DNA from: JAYVJH01 sp043777595
Lineage (GTDB): Bacteria > Bacteroidota > Bacteroidia > Cytophagales > Spirosomataceae
Assembly (NCBI GenBank): GCA_043777595.1
Contig: JAYWHT010000044.1
Span: 1-64,000 of the forward strand
DNA length: 64,000 nucleotides
Direction of reading: 5' to 3'
Shown: positions 33,205 to 40,301 of the stretch, piece by piece
Layout of the letters: every line of letters starts with the position of its first letter
How positions within the stretch are numbered: the first letter of the stretch is position 1
Program-made: the position numbers and the translations under genes
The notes under the pieces: generated by a model
What the model saw: the letters and a program-made list of their open reading frames with translations, nothing else
What the model was told of the DNA's origin: nothing
Databases searched by the model: none

Positions 33205-34494
33205 GTGGAAATTTTTGTCATTGTTTTTCTTGTTATTTTAAACGGTGTTTTTTCGATGTCCGAAATAGCACTCGTGTCATCTCGCAAGTCAAAATTAGAA
33301 GCCGCCGCCCGCAACGGCGACCGCAAAGCCGAGCGAGTACTCGAATTGGCCAACCACCCCAATCGTTTTCTTTCTACTGTTCAGATTGGTATTACGCTCA
33401 TTAGTATCTTGAACGGTATTTTTAGCGGCGCCAGCCTCACCAACCAGTTACAAATTTATTTTGAACAATTCGAGGCCATAAAGCCTTACGCCCACTCTGC
33501 CGCTGTTGGTCTGGTTGTTTTGTTTGTTACTTATTTATCATTGGTTTTGGGCGAATTGGTACCCAAGCGCATCGGTATGTCCAACCCCGAGGGTATTGCC
33601 AAATTTATGGCCGCACCCATGGAATGGCTCAGTAACCTGACCTCACCCTTTATTTGGCTCTTGGCCAAATCAAGCGACTTGATTATGAAATTGTTAAGAA
33701 TAACACCTCAAAATCAAGCCATTACCGAAGAAGAAATAAAAAATATCATTCAAGAAGGAACAACGGGTGGAGTAATTGACGAAATAGAACAAGAAATTGT
33801 AGAAAACGTTTTTCATCTGGGCGACCGTAAAATTACATCTCTGATGACCAACCGCCAAGATGTAACCTGGTTGGACAGTGGCGATGAGCCTGCCGTCAAC
33901 AAACAAAAAATCATTGACAGTAAACATTCAATTTATCCACTTTGCCATGATAGCCTCGACAACGTAACGGGTATTGTCTATGTCAAAGATCTACTCGGTG
34001 GCGACCTTGACGAACAGTTATTAGACTTAGAAAAATATGCCCGAGAACCCCTCTACATAGCCGAAAACAACAAAGCCTACGAAGTACTCGAAAAATTTAA
34101 AGAAAAACGTGTTCATTTTGGAGTAATTGTCGATGAATACGGTGCCATGCAAGGAATCGCAACACTAAACGATATTTTGGACGCTCTGGTGGGCGATTTG
34201 TCTGAAACTGATGAGTTTAATTATGACATCATTGAGCGTGCCGATGGTAGCTTCTTGATTGATGCCCAACTCCCTTGGGAAGATTTCCTTTCGCATTTTG
34301 ATATTACGAGCCACAACAAAAAAGACCTCACTGGCTTTAATACCCTCGGTGGCTTTGCGCTGCACATTCTCAAAGATATTCCCAAAACAGGCGAAACTTT
34401 TACTTGGGAAGACCACCGATTTGAAATTATTGATATGGACAAAAGCCGAATTGACAAAATGTTAGTTCAAAAAATAGACGAAGACAGTGAATAA
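33205..34494 (+). CDS. CNNM/HlyC-CorC family membrane protein with CBS domains
   Basis: Start chosen at GTG 33205 (429 residues), because the protein then begins MEIFVIVFLVILNGVFSMSE as in relatives. The frame can also be read from TTG at 33154. Order: DUF21/CNNM membrane domain with three or four helices (SMSEIALVSSRKSKLEAAA, VLGELVPKRIG), a paired CBS region (about 190-320, ITSLMTNRQDVTW, HFGVIVDEYGAMQGIATLND), and a C-terminal CorC/HlyC transporter-associated domain (about 335-425). The family is involved in magnesium or other divalent-cation efflux. The kynureninase start overlaps its stop codon. Confidence 0.9.
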   Translation: MEIFVIVFLVILNGVFSMSEIALVSSRKSKLEAAARNGDRKAERVLELANHPNRFLSTVQIGITLISILNGIFSGASLTNQLQIYFEQFEAIKPYAHSAAVGLVVLFVTYLSLVLGELVPKRIGMSNPEGIAKFMAAPMEWLSNLTSPFIWLLAKSSDLIMKLLRITPQNQAITEEEIKNIIQEGTTGGVIDEIEQEIVENVFHLGDRKITSLMTNRQDVTWLDSGDEPAVNKQKIIDSKHSIYPLCHDSLDNVTGIVYVKDLLGGDLDEQLLDLEKYAREPLYIAENNKAYEVLEKFKEKRVHFGVIVDEYGAMQGIATLNDILDALVGDLSETDEFNYDIIERADGSFLIDAQLPWEDFLSHFDITSHNKKDLTGFNTLGGFALHILKDIPKTGETFTWEDHRFEIIDMDKSRIDKMLVQKIDEDSE

Positions 34495-35722
34495 AAAATC
34501 ACCTCTTAGCACCCGTTCGTTGTTCCATATTCCCCAACACAACGGGCAACCTCAGATATATTTGTGCGGCAACTCGCTGGGGCTTCAACCCAAATCTGTA
34601 ACCCGATTTATCGAAAAAGAAATCAATATCTGGCAACAAAAAGGCGTAGAAGGCTGGTTTGATGGCGAAGATTCATGGCTTGGGTACCACAAACATTGTC
34701 AGCAAATGTTGAGCCAAATAATTGGCTCGACACCCGAAGAAGTATGTCCGATGAACAATCTGACAGTCAATTTGCATCTCATGCTAACTTCTTTTTATAG
34801 ACCCACGCCCGCACGTTTTAAGATTCTGACGATAGCTTCCGACTTTCCTTCTGACCAATACGCACTCGAAACACACTTGCAGTCAAGAGGCTATGACCCA
34901 TCTACAACACTCATCGAAGTCTGTCCCAGAGTTGGCGAATATATCGTCAGAGATGAAGACATTATAGCCGCAATCAAAGAAAACGCCAACTCACTGGCGT
35001 TGGTCTGTATGAGCGGGCTGCATTATTACACAGGTCAGTATTTTGATATTGAGCGCATCACCAAGGCCGCCCACGAAGCTGGCGCATTGGTGGGTTTTGA
35101 TTTGGCTCATGCCATTGGTAACGTACCCTTGCAACTGCACAACTGGCAGGTGGACTTTGCCGTTTGGTGTTCGTACAAATACCTCAACTCTGGGCCGGGG
35201 GCGGTTGGCGGGCTTTTTGTGCATAAACAGCATCACAACGCAAACCCTTCTCGTTTGGCAGGCTGGTGGGGCTACGACGAAGAACGGCGTTTTGAGATGA
35301 CCAAGGGCTTCGTGCCTATGGCTGGGGCGGCTGGCTGGCAACTAAGCACACCTAATATTGTAGCGTTGGCCATGCACCGAGCGGCCTTGCAGATTTTTGA
35401 ACAAACAAATATAGCTGCGCTCAGGCTCAAAAGTATCGAAATGACTGGACTGTTAGAACAACTTATCCGAGACATCAATCAGCAACTTGACAAGCCGTTT
35501 ATTACTATCATCACCCCCAGCAGTTCTGCACAGCGGGGCTGCCAACTATCGCTATTGGTTCAAAACAACGGCAGAGGGTTGTTTGACTATCTGACCCAAA
35601 ACAACGTCGTATGCGACTGGCGAGAACCCAACTGTATTCGTCTCTCCCCTACCCCACTCTACAACACTATCGAAGAACTCGAACAAGTGGGAGCGATAAT
35701 ACGCCGTTTTATAGCCCTTTGA
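34487..35722 (+). CDS. kynU: Kynureninase
   Basis: The 411-residue protein is a fold-type I PLP enzyme with kynureninase signatures: YLCGNSLGLQPKSV near the N-terminus, HYYTGQYFDIERIT, VGFDLAHAIGNVPL, and CSYKYLNSGPGA with the PLP lysine. The start is GTG at 34487, overlapping the upstream gene by 8 nt; the N-terminus is slightly shorter than in many relatives. It cleaves kynurenine or 3-hydroxykynurenine to (3-hydroxy)anthranilate and alanine. No other kynurenine-pathway gene is in the window. Its end overlaps the convergent lipoprotein gene by 14 nt. Confidence 0.93.
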   Translation: MNKKSPLSTRSLFHIPQHNGQPQIYLCGNSLGLQPKSVTRFIEKEINIWQQKGVEGWFDGEDSWLGYHKHCQQMLSQIIGSTPEEVCPMNNLTVNLHLMLTSFYRPTPARFKILTIASDFPSDQYALETHLQSRGYDPSTTLIEVCPRVGEYIVRDEDIIAAIKENANSLALVCMSGLHYYTGQYFDIERITKAAHEAGALVGFDLAHAIGNVPLQLHNWQVDFAVWCSYKYLNSGPGAVGGLFVHKQHHNANPSRLAGWWGYDEERRFEMTKGFVPMAGAAGWQLSTPNIVALAMHRAALQIFEQTNIAALRLKSIEMTGLLEQLIRDINQQLDKPFITIITPSSSAQRGCQLSLLVQNNGRGLFDYLTQNNVVCDWREPNCIRLSPTPLYNTIEELEQVGAIIRRFIAL

Positions 35723-36314
35723 GTTTGTCTAAGTCAATGTCTTTGAGTGTTGCTTTGATTTTGTCTATACCTACGCCACGTCCCTTTACCTCAACGATAT
35801 AACGATTGGCTACCATGACAGATATTTCACCGTCTTTGTTTTTGGTGTCGTACTTTTCATACGCTTTGTAGCCTTCATATTCGGTTGTTTTTTCGTAACC
35901 ATTGTCTGTTTCTTTGTCCACTGAGGCCATTGTCCAAGCCGCCATACCCATCATGGCCAAGCCTGTACCTGCTGCGTCAATGATGTTGATGTCAATATTT
36001 TGGTCTTTGTCGTCCGAATATCGCCCATAAGCTGTCGAAATACCAAAACCCATGGTAGCAGTTTTTTCGCTTGATGATTCTTTTCTATCAAGGCCATCAG
36101 CGTCAGTCGGTAAGAGTTCTTTTAGCTTTTTGGGGTCGATGGTTTCTTTGGGGCCGTCTTTGGCCGTTTTCTCCATATCTTTTGTCAGTTTTTCAACACC
36201 CTCCAAAAAATTTTGTGGTGCTTCTTTCGCTTCTTCCTCGGCAGATTTACCGCCACAATTAAACGATAGTATGCTGACTGTCAGTAGTGATGCAAAAAAT
36301 TGAGTAGTTTTCAT
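35709..36314 (-). CDS. Small lipoprotein of unknown function
   Basis: The 201-residue protein has a lipoprotein signal, LTVSILSFNC (lipidated Cys at about 20), followed by a charged, low-complexity region with many Glu/Lys (about 22-80). A compact C-terminal domain (MGFGISTAYGRYSDDKDQNI to the end, DKIKATLKDIDLDKLKGL) follows. I do not recognise a family. The tandem 62-bp repeats lie upstream of its start. Confidence 0.65.
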   Translation of the reverse strand: MKTTQFFASLLTVSILSFNCGGKSAEEEAKEAPQNFLEGVEKLTKDMEKTAKDGPKETIDPKKLKELLPTDADGLDRKESSSEKTATMGFGISTAYGRYSDDKDQNIDINIIDAAGTGLAMMGMAAWTMASVDKETDNGYEKTTEYEGYKAYEKYDTKNKDGEISVMVANRYIVEVKGRGVGIDKIKATLKDIDLDKLKGL

Positions 36315-36388
36315 TTGGAAAAAGGGTTTAAGTGATGAGTAAAAAATGATTGCAGTTGCTCGGTTCTATTGAAGTAATGAATTATAAA

Positions 36389-36512
36389 ATGGTGTCGGCC
36401 AGAGGCCGCCTAATGGTCGTCACTCGGTAGAACCAAACGACTGCTTAAAAATGGTGCCGGCCAGAGGCCGCCTAATAGTCATCACTCGGTAGAACCTAGC
36501 GACTGCTTGAAA
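36389..36512. repeat. Two tandem copies of a 62-bp repeat
   Basis: Copies at 36389-36450 and 36451-36512 differ at only a few positions. Each contains a short hairpin (CGGCC-AGA-GGCCG) and the words CACTCGGTAGAACC and CGACTGCTT. They occupy most of the 338-nt gap between the divergent lipoprotein and hemW genes. The preceding CGGTTCTA at 36361 is complementary to part of the repeat. Confidence 0.8.
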
Positions 36513-36604
36513 ACCGAAGGACTACCAGAGATTTTTATTTTGAGAAATAGATTTAGTAGAATAAAGTTTAAGATTGAAATTTCTGAAAACGGATTAAAAT
36601 TAGG

Positions 36605-36612
36605 TATTTTTG
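36605..36612 (+). promoter_or_regulatory. Candidate -7 element for hemW
   Basis: TATTTTTG matches TAnnTTTG and lies 40 nt before the TTG start of hemW. No -33 element is clear. Confidence 0.3.
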
Positions 36613-36652
36613 TGATCTTTATTCCAACAACTTAGTAAACGGTCAAAGCCTC

Positions 36653-37786
36653 TTGCATCTTTATCTACATATTCCTTTTTGTAAACAAGCCTGTCATTAT
36701 TGCGACTTTCATTTTAGTACCAATCTATCAGCCAAGTCTGAAATGGTAGCTACTATATGCAAAGAAATTGAACTCCAACAAAACTACTTACCATCGCCAC
36801 ACCTCGATAGTATTTATTTTGGTGGCGGCACACCTTCACTGTTGTCAGAGAGCGAGTTAGACCATATATTTGAGACCATTCACCGTACTTTTGTAGTCAG
36901 TCCACAGGCCGAAATAACACTCGAAGCCAACCCTGACGACCTCACAACCGAAAAACTAAGATTGTTCAAAAACTACGCCAATCGGTTGAGTATCGGTATT
37001 CAGTCTTTTTATGGGCCTTATCTTGAATTTATGAACCGAGCGCACTCAGCCAACGAAGCCGAAGATTGCGTAAAAAAAGCACAAGACGTAGGCTTTGAAA
37101 GTATGAGCATTGACTTGATATATGGAATAAATTTAAACAAAAACATAAATGCTAACGACATTTGGCAGACTGATTTAGACAAAGCCACAGCCTTATCTGT
37201 ACCTCATATTTCGTCTTATTGCTTGACTATCGAACCCAAAACAGTGTTTGGTAAGTGGCTCAAAAACAAAAAAATAGCTAATTTAGACGACGAACTCTCG
37301 GCGCAGCAGTTTGAAATAATGGTAAAACACCTCACCAAAAATGGCTACCAGCATTATGAAATTTCTAACTTTGCCAAACCAAACCAATACGCCCAACACA
37401 ACAGCAGCTATTGGCAACAAAAACCTTATTTGGGCGTTGGGCCAAGCGCACACTCGTTCAATGGTACAAGTCGTCAATATAATGTTTCAAACAATGCCCT
37501 GTATATCAAGTCATTAAACAAAAAAGTACTCAACTTTGAAGTAGAACAACTTAGCCCAAACGACCAAGCCAACGACTATTTGCTGACAGGTCTCCGCACC
37601 ATCTGGGGCTGTCGACTGGCGACACTAAATGGTATTTTAGAAATCAATTTTTATGAAATACAAAAACAATACATTCGGTCGTTTATAGAAAAACAATGGC
37701 TAACCATTGACGATGGCGTAATGTACCTCACTCCGAGCGGTAAACTCTTTGCTGACCGAATCGTATCAGATTTATTTGTTGTTTGA
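36653..37786 (+). CDS. hemW: HemW-like radical SAM protein (coproporphyrinogen III oxidase-like)
   Basis: The 377-residue protein begins LHLYLHIPFCKQACHYCDFH (TTG start), with the radical SAM cluster C10-x3-C14-x2-C17 and the extra aromatic-Cys arrangement of HemW/HemN-like proteins. SAM-binding FGGGTPS and the motif TLEANPDDLT are present. Length and the lack of the HemN N-terminal extension favour HemW, a haem chaperone, over true oxygen-independent coproporphyrinogen oxidase. HemC is encoded 25 kb away, so no haem operon is formed. Confidence 0.88.
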   Translation: MHLYLHIPFCKQACHYCDFHFSTNLSAKSEMVATICKEIELQQNYLPSPHLDSIYFGGGTPSLLSESELDHIFETIHRTFVVSPQAEITLEANPDDLTTEKLRLFKNYANRLSIGIQSFYGPYLEFMNRAHSANEAEDCVKKAQDVGFESMSIDLIYGINLNKNINANDIWQTDLDKATALSVPHISSYCLTIEPKTVFGKWLKNKKIANLDDELSAQQFEIMVKHLTKNGYQHYEISNFAKPNQYAQHNSSYWQQKPYLGVGPSAHSFNGTSRQYNVSNNALYIKSLNKKVLNFEVEQLSPNDQANDYLLTGLRTIWGCRLATLNGILEINFYEIQKQYIRSFIEKQWLTIDDGVMYLTPSGKLFADRIVSDLFVV

Positions 37787-37891
37787 TGAATGTTATCACG
37801 AATAGCACTAAGTTATGCAAATTGAAATACACGTATGCCCGAAGATTATATCAATACCAATTCACCAGAACAAAATTTGTAAATTTGAACT

Positions 37892-38032
37892 ATGAAACAA
37901 AATTTGACAACAGAGAATGTCATCATTAAAGCGAAGACATTTTGTATTGCTCAATCAAAGACACCAAACACAGAACTTTATAGCGCAACTGACGGCAAAG
38001 CTGCCGGAACTCATATTGAACATAAATTTTAA
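37892..38032 (+). pseudogene. Short ORF, possible 5' remnant of a restriction endonuclease-like gene
   Basis: An ATG-started ORF of 46 codons contains TDGKAAGTHIEHKF, which recalls the N-terminal substrate-region motif of some type II restriction endonucleases, and then stops abruptly. The resemblance is from memory and weak. No partner methyltransferase is adjacent. It may be a broken gene in the debris-rich 37787-38404 gap. Confidence 0.3.
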
Positions 38033-38052
38033 CAGCATCATGCCAACACATA

Positions 38053-38253
38053 AGAACTAAAAATGTTTATGGCCATGCGCTAACAAGTGAAAGGTTACGC
38101 TTTTCTGCTGGTATCAATAATATCTTTGATGTCCGAAACACCTATCTTTTTGGTTCTTCCGATAACTTTCGTCAAGTACAAACCATCAATCGTTTACCAC
38201 GTTTGCTTACGATTGGACTCATTTTTTGTATCGAAAAATGGAATAAATCCTAA
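38053..38253 (+). pseudogene. Fragment resembling the C-terminus of a TonB-dependent receptor
   Basis: The frame ending at TAA 38251-38253 encodes about 65 residues with RLRFSAGINNIFDVRNTYLF, then QTINRLPRLLTIGLIF near the stop. This looks like the last strands of an outer-membrane barrel protein (xGINNIFDxRN, final hydrophobic strand). It has no start and no barrel upstream, so it is a remnant. A 75-codon ORF in another frame over the same DNA has no protein-like features. Confidence 0.42.
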
Positions 38254-38317
38254 CATTACTTGCAACATAGCAAGAAGCCAATTACTTTTGTCAAAAAATA
38301 GTATGCGTGCATAACAA

Positions 38318-38400
38318 TTATAGAATGATTGAGTTTTGAATGATAGAATAATTTTCTAACTACAATCCAATCATTCAAAACCCAATCATTCAAAACTAAA
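38318..38400. repeat. Word-like repeat before the thiolase gene
   Basis: Degenerate units AGAATGATTGAG, TTGAATGATAGAATAA and, in the opposite sense, CCAATCATTCAAAACC (twice) fill the region up to the thiolase start. The two halves are partly complementary and could form a hairpin. Confidence 0.7.
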
Positions 38401-38404
38401 ACAA

Positions 38405-39610
38405 ATGTCCGAAGCATTTATTTACGATGCCGTTCGTACCCCACGGGGGCGAGGCAAGTCAGACGGTAGCCTTCACGAAGTGCAGCCGATTCAACTCTTA
38501 ACGAGCGTACTCACGGCTCTCAAAGACCGTAACAACCTCGATACCACGCTCGTCGATGACGTAATCATGGGTTGCGTTACGCCCGTAGGCGAGCAAGGTG
38601 CAGACATTGCCCGCACGGCAGTACTCGAAGCTGGCTATTCTGAAACTGTAGCTGGCGTACAGCTCAATCGCTTTTGTTCGTCAGGCTTAGAGGCCATCAA
38701 CCAAGCTGCCGCTTACGTCATGTCTGGTCAAGTCGATATGATTGTGGCTGGAGGCGTAGAGTCAATGAGCCGTGTGCCGATGGGTACAGACGGTGGTGCG
38801 CTGATGTTTAACCCAAGTGTAGTGGCTCGCCACCGAATCGTTCCACAGGGAATTTCTGCCGACTTGATTGCCACTCGCCAAGGCTATTCTCGTGCCGATG
38901 TAGATGGTTATGCCGCCGAGTCGTACCGCCGTGCGGTAGCTGCTCAAGCGGCTAATCGTTTTGAAAAATCGCTTGTGCCATATACCGACGAGCTGGGCAT
39001 TGTTATCTTAGGCCGAGACGAAGGTGTGCGCCCAGGCACTACCATAGAATCTTTGAGTAGCCTCAAACCCGCTTTTGAGATGATGGGTAGCATGGGCCTT
39101 GATGCACTGGCATTGATGAAATATGCCGATTTATTAAAAATTAACCACGTGCACCATGCTGGCAACTCGTCTCAAATTGTGGACGGTGCGGCTGGCTTGT
39201 TGATTGGTTCAAAAGAAGCGGGCATCAAAAGTGGTATGAAAGCCCGTGCCAAAATCAAAGCCTTTGCCATTGTGGGTTCAGAGCCTACTATCATGCTAAC
39301 TGGCCCAGTGCCAGCGGCTGAAAAAGTACTGAGAAAAGCTGGAATGAGTATATCGGACATTGATTTGTTTGAAGTAAACGAAGCCTTTGCAGCCGTGCCA
39401 ATGTATTTTATGGAAAAATTGGGGGTAGATATTTCAAAAGTAAACGTAAACGGTGGGGCTATTGCACTTGGCCACCCGCTCGGTGCAACTGGCGCAATAA
39501 TTTCGGCTACTTTGATTGACGAAATGGAGCGTACTGGCAAGCAATTTGGCCTTTCGACGCTCTGTATTGGCGGTGGAATGGGTATTGCTACTATTTTTGA
39601 GTTGGTGTAA
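38405..39610 (+). CDS. fadA: Acetyl-CoA acyltransferase (thiolase)
   Basis: The 401-residue protein is a complete thiolase. It has the acylated Cys in LNRFCSSGLEA (about 91), the His motif NGGAIALGHPLGATGA, and the second Cys in CIGGGMGIA near the C-terminus. Length fits the degradative class I enzyme. It catalyses the last step of fatty acid beta-oxidation. Its partner FadB/J-type gene follows at 40302, but an opposite-strand toxin-antitoxin pair lies between them and overlaps the end of this gene by 20 nt. Confidence 0.92.
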   Translation: MSEAFIYDAVRTPRGRGKSDGSLHEVQPIQLLTSVLTALKDRNNLDTTLVDDVIMGCVTPVGEQGADIARTAVLEAGYSETVAGVQLNRFCSSGLEAINQAAAYVMSGQVDMIVAGGVESMSRVPMGTDGGALMFNPSVVARHRIVPQGISADLIATRQGYSRADVDGYAAESYRRAVAAQAANRFEKSLVPYTDELGIVILGRDEGVRPGTTIESLSSLKPAFEMMGSMGLDALALMKYADLLKINHVHHAGNSSQIVDGAAGLLIGSKEAGIKSGMKARAKIKAFAIVGSEPTIMLTGPVPAAEKVLRKAGMSISDIDLFEVNEAFAAVPMYFMEKLGVDISKVNVNGGAIALGHPLGATGAIISATLIDEMERTGKQFGLSTLCIGGGMGIATIFELV

Positions 39611-40004
39611 GGATTTCTACGAATGTAGCGAAAGTGATTATCTGAGTTCGACCATATTGTTTAAGTACAAGCAAATCTTTATCGCCTGTTACCAAATAAT
39701 TTGCTCGAACTCGTTTAGACAAAGCCAGTAAATAATCATCGTTGGTATCTCTACTGATGGCTATAATTTGTTTGATTTTTGCCCAAGTTGTGAAGTTCTT
39801 AATGAGTTCGATAGTTTCTATGGTTCTCTCTGGTGATAGATATTTTTGTAACGATGACTTGTGTGAAGTTTCAGCAAATTCGGTCAATAATTCATCACAA
39901 CAATATACAGTGATGTCTTTCTGTTTTAAAATATCTTTCAAAACAGAAAGACGTTTGCCAATGGCAAAGCTAACCCATATATTCACGTCAAAAATTACTT
40001 TCAT
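39591..40004 (-). CDS. PIN-domain toxin (putative ribonuclease)
   Basis: The 137-residue protein is a PIN-fold nuclease of the PIN_3 type: MKVIFDVNIWVSFAIGK with the first Asp (D6), ELLTEFAET, SRDTNDDYLLALSK with two acidic residues, and ANYLVTGDKDLL with the last Asp. Its ATG overlaps the stop of the upstream antitoxin gene, as in coupled toxin-antitoxin pairs. Likely an RNase toxin. Its 3' end runs 20 nt into the thiolase gene on the other strand. Confidence 0.85.
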   Translation of the reverse strand: MKVIFDVNIWVSFAIGKRLSVLKDILKQKDITVYCCDELLTEFAETSHKSSLQKYLSPERTIETIELIKNFTTWAKIKQIIAISRDTNDDYLLALSKRVRANYLVTGDKDLLVLKQYGRTQIITFATFVEILTPTQK

Positions 40005-40216
40005 CGGCTTCGTTTAGTTCGACGATTTTCGGTTATCAACTCCGAAATTTCATCTTCTGAAATGGGCACATTTATTGGCGAATTTTTAATATAGTTATCA
40101 AGTTGTTGTTGTTGCGTTTCTATTTCTACAAATTCAAGCATTGATAACATTTGTAAAAATGGTTTTTTCTTTCGTTTATCCACGTAGAGCGTTACTCGTT
40201 CTCTTAAAGCAGTCAT
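40001..40216 (-). CDS. Predicted antitoxin paired with the PIN toxin
   Basis: Start chosen at the ATG at 40216 (71 residues, MTALRERVTLYVDKRKKKPF). The small protein has an N-terminal helix, a coil region, and ends ISELITENRRTKRSR, a basic tail. It overlaps the toxin start by 4 nt (ATGA). The size, order and overlap make it the antitoxin; the sequence family is not one I can name with confidence. Confidence 0.7.
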   Translation of the reverse strand: MTALRERVTLYVDKRKKKPFLQMLSMLEFVEIETQQQQLDNYIKNSPINVPISEDEISELITENRRTKRSR

Positions 40217-40301
40217 AGTTTTTTGTATTTTTAGTAAATTTATCAAAAATACAAACATTTTAATTATCAATTTTATATTATCAATTATTCATTAGATAAA
40301 T

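Noticed and set aside
38087..38314. 75-codon plus-strand frame in the hemW-thiolase gap
   Set aside because: The neighbouring frame gives a more protein-like receptor C-terminus; this frame has no family features.
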